The translations under genes and the position numbers were made by a program. From assembly GCA_026120185.1 (NCBI GenBank), contig JANUWF010001224.1, forward strand, positions 2,542,001 through 2,606,000: 64,000 bases of DNA, written 5' to 3'. A model generated the notes under the pieces. It did no database searches. It was not told where the DNA came from and was given only the letters and a program-made list of their open reading frames with translations. How positions within the stretch are numbered: the stretch's first letter is position 1; each line of letters starts with the position of its first letter. The stretch comes from Voacanga thouarsii. Its lineage: Eukaryota > Streptophyta > Magnoliopsida > Gentianales > Apocynaceae. Below are positions 1 to 11,099 of the stretch, one piece after another.

Positions 1-480
1 TTTTTTTTTTCCAATTGATTATTTAGTTGGTAATTTGGTCAGTAATTTTTCAACAATTCTTTAGTTGGCATATTTGTTTTGTTGGTAAATATTATATATT
101 ACCATCAGACAATTTAGTTAGCACTTAGTTGGTAGATTTCTAAGAATATCGTACCAAGATAGCTTACCAACTAAAATTCAGTTGGTATTGTCATAGTACA
201 AAAATGCTATATCAATTGTTGGTAAGTACCAACAAATTTTTGTTAATAACTACTAACATAATTATGTTGGTAAGTATGAATAGATTTATGTTGGCCATTA
301 AAATTATCAACAAATTTTTTATTGTTAACTAAAATTACATTATCACTATATAATGCATAATTCACATATTTGAAAAAGCAATTATGTATAATATTAAAAA
401 TACATCTATATCCATAATTCGCATATTTGAAGCACTGCCTAAACCTGCCACTATCCATCTCATCCTAGAGTAGTTTTTCT
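1..480. repeat. TTGGTA-motif array, possible transposon subterminal region
   Basis: This AT-rich stretch repeats the motif TTAGTTGGTA (23-32, 125-134, variant near 61) and its complement TACCAACTAA (165-174). It also has an inverted pair TTGTTGGTA/TACCAACAA around 216-235 and further TTGGTA copies to about 300. Dense short motifs in both orientations are typical of the subterminal regions of CACTA-type DNA transposons. No terminal inverted repeat is visible, so the outer end would lie left of the window. The element class is an inference. Confidence 0.4.
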
Positions 481-1484
481 TACCAATTGAGAATTTGGTA
501 TAGCTAAGTTAACTCAATTACAAAAAAATAACACACAGGCAGAGTAGAGTTAGAATTCCAACCAATGATCCTTGTTAATTGGTTCAAGATGTTCCTGTTC
601 ATGTGTTTGATTTGCAATTAGCTACATTATTTTTGCAATTCCTCTTGGTACCTAGACTACTATAGTATAAATGATAACCAATACTAGTAGCAAAACTTAT
701 GCATGCTAGCAAAACAGCCCTAATAAAAATTTAAGCTATATTTTATTTCAAAACATTCATACCAGAATAAATAGAGAGCAACACAAATTCTTATTTAATC
801 AAACAGAATAGAATCTAGAGGAAAATTCATAGTAGAATTAGTTTGTAGCAAATATTTACATTACTGCAAGCAGAGGAAATAGGATGCTAAACCCTATGAG
901 TTCTAAAAGGATCACACCAACAATATACCTAAAAATAAGTTGTGAAGTTAAATAAAAACCATAAATGCAAAATTTGTAGCATATATAAGTATCAAGAGAA
1001 ACTACGGAGATGATATCAACTTCTTTTTCACCAGCACACATTCACTAATAGAGAACAATAATGATGCAAGTCCCCAAAAATTATGCTAGCAAAGTTAAAT
1101 AGCAAACAATTGTATTTTGGTTAAATAATAAATATTTGACCAAAACTACTAGTACTTCATTCAACTTGATGAACTAAAATAATATAGCAAGCATATGTAC
1201 AATAGCTCTCTATATGTGTCTACCAACCCTTACATTGACAATAGCAACTGCAAATGAGGAGGGATAAACGTAATTAGGATTCTGGATTGATATATGTTCA
1301 CCAAATATCTTTGGAAAACAAAACAATGACAATTATTTACAAATTTTCTTAAAAGGCAACAGTTTCATCAGAATAGAAATTAGAAGTCAAGCAAAGAATC
1401 CAAAGATACAAGGTATTCTGGCTACATCCATTGGCAGGAAAAATGTAATGGAACAAGAGGATATAAAAAAGAACCATTAAGAAT
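481..1484. other. AT-rich intergenic DNA, no gene recognised
   Basis: No recognisable coding exon, RNA gene or LTR boundary is seen here. Short open frames on the minus strand, such as 856-1041, are AT-rich and have no family signature. The stretch lies between the motif array and the GDSL fragment and may be part of the same mobile element. Confidence 0.4.
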
Positions 1485-1675
1485 CTATTCAAAGATCCAT
1501 TTATTAGCTACCTTAATGAAGTGAATTCCATCCAAGTTAATCCTTGATGATGGATCTTTGTAGGACTTAGCAGTAACAATCTCATTTCCATTCACAATGT
1601 TCTTACTCCTATAGTTGATAAATCTATTGTAATTGAATTTGCCACCATGACAAGCAGACAACATAAGCTACTTCT
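1485..1675 (-). pseudogene. GDSL esterase/lipase C-terminal fragment
   Basis: Reading the minus strand from about 1672 gives a frame with CHGGKFNYN, then NGNEIVTAKSYKDPS, INLDGIHF and ANKWIFE, followed by a TAG stop at 1487-1485. This is the final conserved block of plant GDSL-type secreted esterases/lipases. In that family the D-x-x-H of the 'WDGxHY' motif supplies the catalytic Asp and His; here it reads LDGIHF, so D and H are kept but the preceding Trp is Leu. The first Cys of the usual CCG block is missing. A possible splice acceptor (TTCTAG) lies just upstream. No GDS-box exon or other upstream GDSL exon was found, so this is a terminal-exon fragment, probably captured or left behind by a transposon. 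The family call is fairly sure; function is very unlikely. Confidence 0.72.
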
Positions 1676-2625
1676 AGAATTCTAGTAAATGAAAAAATAA
1701 ATAAAGAAGATATTTTTTATGTTAGCAAAACAAGCACTAAAATTTACTACCATAATAAAAAACTGAACTGTCCATGTGATTCAAACTATTAATGTTCTAT
1801 ATAAGGTAAACTATTAGCATTTAGTAGGGTGTGGAAAGTTTCCTTCTCTGATTTGCTAAAGGCCATGCTAGTAAATATGGATGCACAAATCATTGCTAGA
1901 ACTTCTTTTAGGTTCAATTCAATTTAAAAGTTTTTGAAGTTTTATGATTATCAACTGTAACAAAACATAAGATTTTAACATCAAGAAGCAACCATATGGG
2001 TGTATAGAAGAGAATAGGTACAAATACTTAAAGAAGATATCAAAAACTAGGAGAAAGAGCCAATAAAAGACATTCACAATAAGCTATATCTTTTTATGTT
2101 TCATTTTGTTGAATAAGATGAAACTAGCATATGAGAATAATTCTATAGGGGAACTATAATAAATTAATGTTAAACTACTGAACCCTGATATTCATTTTTA
2201 AGCTAGTACACAACATTGAAAAGAAGAAAGTAAAATAGAAACAACTTTGCATACTATCTAAAAGAGAATGCACTCATATAACGAAATGAAAACAAAGTTA
2301 TTAGATCCATAAATGAAGATTTTTCCTCTCTAGGAAAAAACATATCATCACCTAACAACTATGAGAAGGAATACTTTTAGCCAAGCTTGCAACTTATGAC
2401 TTCAAAGAAATTCTTGTTGCTACAATCTTAATAAGAAAAGTATAATGAGATTTGAACACATCCGTAGAAGGATAAAAGAGAATCATTAACCTATATAATT
2501 GTCTGCTTATAATAGACTAACATCATCTAAATGTACAGAAAAATTTCTGATTGAAATGAGATAAAAGAGTAGTTTTACCACAATAAATTTACATAATACT
2601 TTCAGATAAAGGTTATGAAATCATA
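1676..2625. other. AT-rich DNA without recognised gene
   Basis: Between the GDSL fragment and the ARM-like fragment I see no coding signature. A missing upstream GDSL exon was looked for on the minus strand and not found. Confidence 0.35.
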
Positions 2626-2627
2626 TT

Positions 2628-2870
2628 CTATAGTAGGGAAGCTATGCCTACATTTCTTAGTCTTAAAACCCGACTAAATGCACCAGGATAGCTTGGTAAC
2701 GAGAGATTTACTAAAGCCCAAGCAGTAGTCATACTGAATTGGCTTTCACTACTCTCTAAAAACTTGAACATAATTGCCTGGGGACTTCTAGGTAGTGCAA
2801 GAAAAATTTCAGTCATAACTGCTTCCTTATGGAGATCATTTCTAGATAGCACATTAGTAAGTACATACAT
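2628..2870 (-). pseudogene. ARM/HEAT-like gene fragment (single exon)
   Basis: The minus-strand frame has the look of a real exon: a possible acceptor (CTATCTAG) is followed by NDLHKEAVMTEIFLALP, then FLESSESQFSMTTAWALVNL and GAFSRVLRLRNVGIASLL before a stop. The amphipathic helices and the phrase 'ALVNLSLPS' resemble armadillo/HEAT repeats; from memory the closest match is the C-terminal part of plant ARMC8-like proteins, but I cannot verify this. It is a fragment of about 75 residues with no continuing exon seen. It lies on the same strand as the GDSL fragment 1 kb away, which is an unlikely host neighbour and hints at transposon capture. Confidence 0.4.
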
Positions 2871-3204
2871 TCACTATCCAAGAATGCAGTCTATCATTTA
2901 TCATTCTTCAAAATGGTAAACTAAAAAGAAACTTGATATTATTATAAGATACTAGAGAATGAGCTTGATTATAAATCCATGGTATGCCTAATTATCTTCT
3001 AAATGCTTTGTTGGCCTAAAATAAAATAAATAGTAAATAATAAAATAGTAAATTCAACTCCCAAGAGAATTCAGGTAAAATTTTCTATATTTCACTAGGA
3101 TATACTCAGAAAAAGTCTAGGTGGGTATGTGTATATCTCCACTTTAATGCAATAAAAACCTGTATGGTTGAAGCAGCGTTGTTACTACATATGCATGCGG
3201 AATA
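2871..3204. other. Flanking DNA left of the gypsy insertion
   Basis: No gene seen. It should have been continuous with the sequence after 21347 before the chromovirus inserted, because GAAGT (3205-3209) and GGAGT (21343-21347) bracket that element. Confidence 0.4.
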
Positions 3205-5489
3205 GAAGTTGTAACACCCCACTACCTAGGCCCAACAGGGCCAGGGATGTTACCCCATCAAAAGGACAAGGGGTCTTTATAACTAGGCCACACCAATGAA
3301 AATAAAAATAATACTTTTAAAAATTGAACTTATTACAACCCAAAATTCAGGAACAAATCCAAAATAAATTGTTCACTATCTTCTCTCAAAGCAACATGTA
3401 AAATAAGCAACATAAAGTCTTCTAAACAGGCAACAAAACTAGCTACTCATTTCCACAGCAGGATCGACCTGAAAACATGGCATAAAAGGTGATGAGATAA
3501 AAATCTCAGTAAGCCCGTGTGTGCTTTGAGTGTTTCAGGTAAAACAGTTTATGTGTGCAAGTTGTAAAAAATGTATAACAGAAAATGCTAGCAAGCAATA
3601 AATAAGGATTAAAAAAAAAGAGTGGTGTTTTGCTTTTCCAACCACACATATGCACAATAAATACAACCACTCAAATGGGTAGCCATGGGTTACCACACAT
3701 TGGGCCCCATGACCATATAACGGTCAAATGCCACACTTTGTGCAGACAGAAAAAAAGGTAGGTGATCGGCCTACCGAGTAAGATATTCCTCATTCACAAC
3801 ACCCAAACAAATCGGTTGTCCATTCCAGAAACACACAGTCCACTTGACTGAAACTTGCTAGCTCGGACCGACATGACTAAGTAGTACTGTCGCTTCTCTA
3901 AGTTGAGTTCATCTTCTGGAGGTGGCCTCCTGCCAGAAGACTCGCTCTTGTACTTCAAAACTAGTACTACTAGCCTACCCTTATTGAGTACTCAACGTTG
4001 ATTGTCCCACTTGGGAGAAAACGGATAAAATATTGCTTTACTTGAAAATAGCAATTAAGGATTTCTAAAATTCGGGTCAAAGTGGGTTTTAGAAAGAGTT
4101 TAGTGTTTGTACAAAACTGCTTGTTTGGTTTTCAAATGATTTGTTTAACTAAACAAGAAAGGAAACAGTCATTAATTGCCTTTACAAAATGAGTGTCCAT
4201 ACACTCTGCGTTTTGCTTGCTATAGTAACCTTTTGTCATCAAATAAGTTTATGCAGGAGCTTATCTGATCCTTTGTTTGCAAATTCACAAATCTTCCAAA
4301 GCTGACCTAACCTCGCCTGGGGTAAATACAAGTCATATGGTTATATTCAAGCTATACTCGCTTCCATAAATAATCCTAATTCAACTTATTACAATCACGA
4401 CCCTAATGTCCTAAGCTATAAGGCTAGATGATAAATTGTTTTAAAAAATAAGTTTAGCTTAATAAGTGAAAATAACTAAGGGTTGTAAAATAATTACTAA
4501 TAAGTTATAGGTTCAGATAACAAATCTTGAGTGTTGCTATTAATAAATAAATTAAGGTTTAATTGATGAAGAATCATAAGTCCTAGATGATATTATTAAA
4601 ATAAATAATAAATTATTACTAATCTCTTAATTAATAATTAATAGGTAGAAAATAATTAATAAATACAATTAATAATAAATAAATTTCAATAGTATTTATG
4701 AATATATGGCCTACAAGATTAATATTTTACCAGTTATTATTATTTATATAAAAGGCTTTATTTGTTATTATTATTATTATATATAAATATTTATATATAT
4801 TATTTTTAATAAAAGATATCATTTATTTGGCTAAAATATCACTATTCCATTTAATATTCCAAATCCAACTTCCTCGGGTTTTCGAAATCTTTAAAGGAAA
4901 TCATAATATTAATTTTAATTAACGTAATAAAATTGGCTAATTAAAATAGTTTAGGATCAACAAGGTCATGATCATAATTCCTATTGCTAACAAGAATCAT
5001 TAACATATACTCCAACATCAATCAACAAACTATTCCATTCATGAGTAAAGGCTTAAATCCATATCTACTATCACATGATCAAATCTCTACTAAGCATAAT
5101 CATATTCATGGCTTGAACAAGAACACAGGAACATAATACCCTATTCACCAAAGGTGACATAATATCTTGCATGCTTAAACATCCACACTCACTCAAGACA
5201 TGTAGAGCATGCATCGATCCACAAGAAATATCATGGAACTTAACCATGGCAAAACATCCTCATGCTCCAATCTCAACACCTTCATACATAAGCACATACT
5301 CAAACCCCAATCATATTCTATCCTTCTCTAACAACATTTAAGAGACATGATTTTAGAATTAAAGAAAATGTTAAAGAGAAATACTTGGTTGATGACAATC
5401 TCGATGAAGATTCAAGGGGATCCACACGCTTAGGAGGCTTGATGCGTCCAAGAAGGGAGAAGAATAACGACCATGGTTGAAACAACCAT

Positions 5490-5507
5490 TTCGGTAGAGA
5501 GAGAGAG

Positions 5508-5546
<39 letters not shown>
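5490..5546. repeat. (GA)n microsatellite inside LTR
   Basis: An almost pure GA tract, interrupted by GGCAGA and GACAGA. The same site holds (GA)n at about 19415-19434 in the 5' LTR and (CT)n at 11042-11096 in the inverted solo LTR, so the microsatellite belongs to the family and its length varies between copies. Confidence 0.9.
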
Positions 5547-5553
<7 letters not shown>

Positions 5554-7152
5554 TATTAGTATATCATGTTAAAGATTGAAGGGAAAGAAGATGAACAAAA
5601 TCGTTCTTAGTTACCTTGATAGAGTTCCTGAGACTTCAAGAAAAATTCTGGATTTGATCCGTTAGCAGATTTTTTGTTTTCAATGTTAGATGTTATCAAA
5701 TCTAGAAATGAACTCTAGGGAGTGAGTAGGCATGATCTGGAGTTTTTGAAATGGATTGGAGGTGTTTAGAGTGGTCTTAGGTTTGAAGAAAGCTAGTGTG
5801 TGTTCTTGGTATTCTTGGAGAAATGGAGAGAATTAGAGAGAAAGCTGGATGAAATTGTTGAAAGATATTGGCCAAATAATTGAGGTATCCTTGTGATTTG
5901 ATTTTTAGATTAGGGAGAAGAGGGAAATCGGGTTGTTTAAATTTCAAAGGGATAATTTATGCAGTGTTTTAAGGTAGAAGATATGGTAAGATGGTTTGAT
6001 TGATGGAGGTTCTTGGAAGCTACAATGGCCGACTGGTTTGCGGTGGTTTTGCTGAAATGAATGAGGGTTGAACGAACTATAGGGTTGGCCGAAATTCTGA
6101 ATGTAATGGTGGGAGAATTTCTGGTTTTTTGAAACTTAATCCAAGGGAGTTTTCATGGAGTAATTTGCTAGAATTTTGAACTTCAATTGAAAGCTTGATT
6201 GGAGTAATTGATGGAGGAATTTTAGGAGTGGCTATGGTGCTCAATCGTGTAGGTCAGTTGAGGAGGGTGATGAAGCTAAGTTTATAGCTGACTATGGTTA
6301 ACTTTATAGAAGATTGAGGTGATTTTCAGACAAGGCTTGAAGAGAGAGAGCAAGGCTGGAATTTTCTGGTTTGATTTTTGAATGGTTTGCTGGAATTTTT
6401 GTGTAGTTTTTTCTGCAATGTTCCAGCTGACTTGTAGAGAGTTTGAAGGGATATTAGAGGGTCCTTTAAGGCTATTTTTTAGCCTTCTTTATGGAGGAAA
6501 GACAAAGTTAAATTACTGGTTTGAAGGGTTGAAGAAACAGCTTTGTTTTTGGCCTACTATGCTGCGAGACTTGCCCAGAATTTTTTTTTTGGTTTGCACA
6601 GCTTTGTGCAATCCTATTTTTGGCAAGGAAATTCAGTCTTCAAGCTGAACAAGTTGGTCATTTTTCTGGCATCATTTGAGTAAGAAAAATGGTTGATGTT
6701 TTTGAAAGTTATGTTGCCTAAGAATCTGGAAAATTTTCCGATTCCTACCATGAAGAAGATGAACACTATGAGTGGAGTTTTGAAGGTTCAACCATGGAGA
6801 TTAATTCTTTTGGGAACCTTCCTTAACTCCATCCCTATTTTCAGTCAAAACTCTATACTCTAAGGGCCATTTTCTAAATTCCAAGATCAATAAACCTTGC
6901 TGAATTTTCTGGAATTAAAATATGGCTTTGGATAAATTGAACAAACTTAATTGGTAAAGAATTAAAGTAAGTTAGGGAATAAAAATGACATAAATCCCTT
7001 AAGAATTCTTTTAGGGCGTAAGAATAGGATTAGGACATTCTCTTCATGTCTCCCCTAGGACAACACTCCTACTTCTACTTATGGCATGCAAGGGATGAAA
7101 ATACTCTACCTTATATAAAATAAAATTTAATCATGATAAAACTTAATTAGTG

Positions 7153-7206
7153 GGATTTGAACTCAAGACCTTAGAGATTAATTCCTTAGTTCTAACCACT
7201 AAACCA
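7153..7206 (-). promoter_or_regulatory. tRNA-like pol III A box and B box in LTR U3
   Basis: On the minus strand TGGTTTAGTGG (7206-7196) fits the A-box consensus TRGYNNARNNG, and AGTTCAAATCC (7163-7153) fits the B-box consensus RGTTCRANNCC, with 32 nt between them. The pair lies about 250-300 nt inside the 5' end of the LTR, and the same module is in the other two LTR copies. It may be a tRNA-derived SINE fixed in the LTR. Activity is an inference. Confidence 0.5.
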
Positions 7207-7458
7207 CAAAAACTCTTGTTCTTATTTTCTCTTCTAAATATTCTTCCTATTTAATCCTCAAGCTATCTTCCTATTTTGACCTCAAACAAAAATTTCATTT
7301 TACCTTTCCTACTTAAGAAGCACAACTAAGCCTTCTAGACTATAAATTATAATTCTAAAGCACATCAAATCATTTCAAAATATATTTATGCATGCAAAAA
7401 AATATGATATGCATCCTGACCCCCTTACTCTAGGGTTGGCTTTAGGTGGGGTTTCACA

Positions 7459-7471
7459 TCCTCCCCTCCTT
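7459..7471 (-). promoter_or_regulatory. Polypurine tract of the chromovirus
   Basis: On the minus strand a 13-nt all-purine run, AAGGAGGGGAGGA, directly abuts the start of the 3' LTR (TGTGAAAC). This is the expected plus-strand priming site. Confidence 0.8.
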
Positions 7472-9139
7472 AGGAGAATTTCGTCCCAAAATTCAAGCAT
7501 ACCTCTATGTCAGATTGAGGTATTTCCGCTTTATGCACTCTTTCATTTCCTATGTGGCATCTCGCGTGCCATGATGCTCTCACTGCACTTTTACCATTGG
7601 AATTTGCTTGTTCCGAAGAGTGTTGATACTTCGGTCTAATATCCTTATAGGCTTCTCCACATAGCTCCAGTCGGGTTGCAATACCAACGGCTCATCATTC
7701 AAAACATGACCGGGATCGACATTGTACTTTTTCAGCTGTGACACATGAAACACGTCGTGAATTCTAGTTAATCCATCCGGCAAATCCAATCGATACGCCA
7801 CCAGCCCAATTCTCTCCTTTATCGGGAACGGTCCCAAATACCTCGGATTCAGCTTTCCTCCTTTTGGATGCTTTAGAATTCCTCTATTCGGTGTCAATCT
7901 TAGGAATACTCAGTCTCTCACCTGAAATTCTAACTCCCTCCGCCTATTGTCCGCATAGCTCTTTTGTCGGCTCTGGGCTACTTTCAACCTTTCCCTTATT
8001 AACTTGACCTTGTCCAACATTTCTTGAACACAGACTCCTCCCAACTTGCTCACGTGACTATCTTCTGACCAACTCTAGTATAGCGGTATCTGACACTTGC
8101 ATCCATAGAGTGCCTTATACGGAGCCATCCCAATCGAAGCTTGGTAACTGTTATTGTACAATAACTCCGCATACGGCACACATTCGATCTACTTATCTCC
8201 AAAGTCCAATACACACGCACTTAGCATATCCTCTAATATCTGTATAACCTTTTCTGACTGACCATCGATTTGCGGACGCGTCGTCGTACTGAACTTCAGA
8301 CTCAACCCCATTAATTCTTGAAACTTGCTCCAAAATCGAGATGTAAATCTCATATCTCGGTCAGACACAATACTTGAAGGCACTCCATGCAGTCGGACTA
8401 TTTCTCGCACATAGGTCTGAGCCAATTTCTCCATGGAATCCCTTACATTCACTGGTATGAAATGTGTTGATTTGGTTAGTCGATCCACCACTACCCATAT
8501 GGCGTTCTTCTGGGTCCTTGACATAGGAAGTCCGGTAACGAAGTTCATAGTCACTTCCTCCCACTTCCATTCAGGCACTGGTAACGGTTGCAACAGTCCT
8601 ACTAACTTCTTGTGCTCTGCTTTGACCTTCTGACAGGTGAGACATGTCGAGACATACTTAACCACGTTCTATTTCATTCAGAGCCACCAATAGGCCTTTT
8701 TCAGATCCTGGTACATTTTGACTTCCCCCGAATGAATGGCGTGCTTGCTCTTATGTGCCTCTTCCAAAATTCTGTCCTTCAATTAGTGCTCTTTGGGTAC
8801 ACACAACCGATCTCTAAAATACAAAACTCCCGCTTCATCCTACCTGAATTCACTGCCTTGCCATTTGAGCTCCTTGTCTTTGAAAAGCTAAAATTTTGCA
8901 TTACTTTGCTGAGCTTCAATAATTTCCCGCCTTAGATCTGGTAGCAACTTCAGGTTGCTAACAACAATTTTCTCCCCTTGCACTTCCACTCTTCTATCCA
9001 ATATATCCTGAACCACTTGAATCTCCTCTACCCTTAGCCTAGCCATACTGACTTTTCTGCTTAGGGCATCAGCAACAACGTTGGCCTTCCTGAGATGATA
9101 GTTGATTGGACAACGGTACTCCTCTAAAAATTCCATCCA
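7472..9139 (-). pseudogene. pol: Chromovirus RNase H end, integrase and chromodomain-like tail
   Basis: This is the downstream part of pol. RNase H resumes just after the solo LTR with RRWMEFLEEY and VVADALSRK (about 9139-9040). Integrase follows: the zinc-binding CLTCQ is at about 8640, and the core contains TMNFVTGLP, VSDRDMRF and DGQSEKVIQ (8665-8189). The second catalytic Asp and the Glu are present, but the first is Asn (family MDFVTGLP). The C-terminal region 7897-7580 has LGPFPIKERIG, DVFHVSQLKK and LDRSINTLRNK. After it a degraded HHGTRDAT and WEM-like stretch resembles the chromodomain-type tail of Tekay/CRM-like elements. Several stops interrupt the frame. Integration activity is not expected. 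Confidence 0.85.
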
Positions 9140-9396
9140 CCTTCTGTGAAACCCCAACTAAAGCCAACCCTAGAGTAAGGGGGTCGAGATGTATATCATA
9201 TTTTCTTGCATGCATAAATATATTTTTGAATGATTTTATGTGCTTTAGAATTATAATTTATAGTCTAGAAATCTTAGTTGTGCTTATTGAGTAGGAATGG
9301 TAAAATGGTAATTTTTCTTGAGATCAAAATAGGGAGATAGCTTGAGGATTAAATAGGAAGAATATTTAGGAGAGAAAATAAGAACAAGAGTTGTTG

Positions 9397-9450
9397 TGGT
9401 TTAGCGGTTAGGGTTTTAGAATTAATTTCAAATGTCTAGAGTTCAAATCC
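9397..9450 (+). promoter_or_regulatory. tRNA-like pol III A box and B box in solo LTR
   Basis: TGGTTTAGCGG (9397-9407) and AGTTCAAATCC (9440-9450) both match pol III box consensus, again with exactly 32 nt between them. This is the same module as at 7153-7206 and 21037-21090. Confidence 0.5.
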
Positions 9451-11038
9451 CACTAATTAAGTTTTATTATGATTAAATTTTATTTCATATTAGGTGGAAT
9501 ATTTTCGGCCCTTGCATGCCATAAGAAGAAGTATGAGTGTTGTCCTAGGGGAGACATGAAGGGAATATCTTAATCCTATTCTTATGCCCTTCAAGAATTC
9601 TTAAGGGATTCATGCTCTTTTTGTTGCCTAACTTACCTTAAATTCTTCACCAATTAAGCTTGTTTAATTTATCTAAATCCATATTTTAATTCCAGAAATT
9701 TAGCAAGGTTTATTGGCCTTGGAATTTCGAAAATAGCCCTTAGAGGATAGAGTTTTGACTAAAAATAGGGAAGAAGTTAAGAAAGGTTCCTAAGAGAATT
9801 AATCTCCATGGTTGAATCTTCAAACTCCACTCCATAAGTATTCATTTTCTTTATGGTAGCAATCTGGAAATTTTCTAGGTTCTTGGTCAGTCCAGCTTTC
9901 GAAAACTTCAGCCATTTTTCTCACTCAAATGCTGCTAGAAAAATGACCAACTTATTCAGCTTGAAGGCTGGAATTTCTTTGCTAAAACCGGACTGCACAA
10001 GCTGTGCAAACCAGGAAAAAAATCCTGGACAATTTCGCAGCATTTCAGGCCAACAATCAAAGCTGTTTCTTCAGCCTTCAAACCAGTAATTCACCTCTAC
10101 CTTTCCTCCGTAAAGAAGGCTGGAAACTAGCCTTAAAGGACCCTCCAATATCTCTTCAAACTCACTGCAAGTCGACTGGAACATTGCAGAAAAAAAAAAA
10201 CTGCACAAAAATCCCAGCAACCTATTCAAAAATCAAACTAGAAAATTCCAGTCCCGCTCACTCTTCAAGCCTTGTCCGAAGGTCACCTCTAACATCTGTG
10301 AAGTTAACCTTAATTAGCCATGAACTGAACTTCATCACCCTTCTCCACTGACCTGCACAATGGAACTTCATAGCCACTCCTTAAATTTCTCCTTCAATTA
10401 CTCTAATCAAGCTTCCAATTAAAGTTCAAATTTTCAACAATTGCTCCATGAAAAGTTCCATGGATTAAGCTTCAAATAACCAAAAATTCTCCCACCATTA
10501 CACTCAGAATTTCGGCCACCCTATAGCTCCTTCAAACCTCATTCATCTCAACAAAACCTCAGCAAAACCAGTCGGCCATAGCAGCTCCCAAGAACCTATA
10601 TCAATCAAACCACTCTACCATCTCTTCTACCTTAATTCATTCCATGAATTACTCCATTTGAAATTCAAATGACCAGATTTTCCTCTTCTCCCTAATTTGA
10701 AAATCAAATCACAAGAATTCCTAAACCATTTGGTCAAACACCTTCTAGCAATTTCGTCCAGATTCTCTCTAATTCTCTCCATTTCTCCAAGAACACACAC
10801 CACCATTCTCCAAGCCTAATACCACTCTAAACATCTCCAATCCCTTCCAAAAACTCCAGATCACGTCTACTCACTCCCTAGAGTCCATTTCTGAATTTTA
10901 TAACATCAAACATTGAAAACAAAAAATCTGCAATCGGATAAAAAACCAGAATTTTTCTTGAAGTCTCAAGAACTCTATCAAGGTAACCAAGAACGATTTT
11001 ACTCATCTTCTTTCCCTTCAACCTTTAATATGATGTAC

Positions 11039-11041
<3 letters not shown>

Positions 11042-11096
<55 letters not shown>
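11042..11096. repeat. (CT)n microsatellite inside solo LTR
   Basis: A pure CT tract of more than 50 bp, the inverted counterpart of the (GA)n tracts in the other two LTRs. Confidence 0.95.

Positions 11097-11099
<3 letters not shown>

Larger units (their letters stand above)
3210..7458 (-). repeat. 3' LTR of the chromovirus
   Basis: 4249 bp, homologous over its full length to 17161-21342 and, inverted, to 9145-13389. It contains a (GA)n tract at about 5498-5546, which appears as (CT)n in the inverted copy. A stretch near 6382-6648 is open in this copy and partly in the 5' LTR (20221-20412), but it has no protein signature. Polymerase III-like A and B boxes lie near its U3 end at 7153-7206. 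Confidence 0.9.

Noticed and set aside
6382..6648. Open frame in the LTR, repeated in part at 20221-20412
   Set aside because: It lies inside the LTR, has no protein family signature, and is open in both copies only because the LTRs are near-identical. No gene called.
7153..7206. A functional tRNA gene
   Set aside because: The A and B boxes fit, but no acceptor stem or anticodon arm can be folded. Kept only as a pol III-like module.
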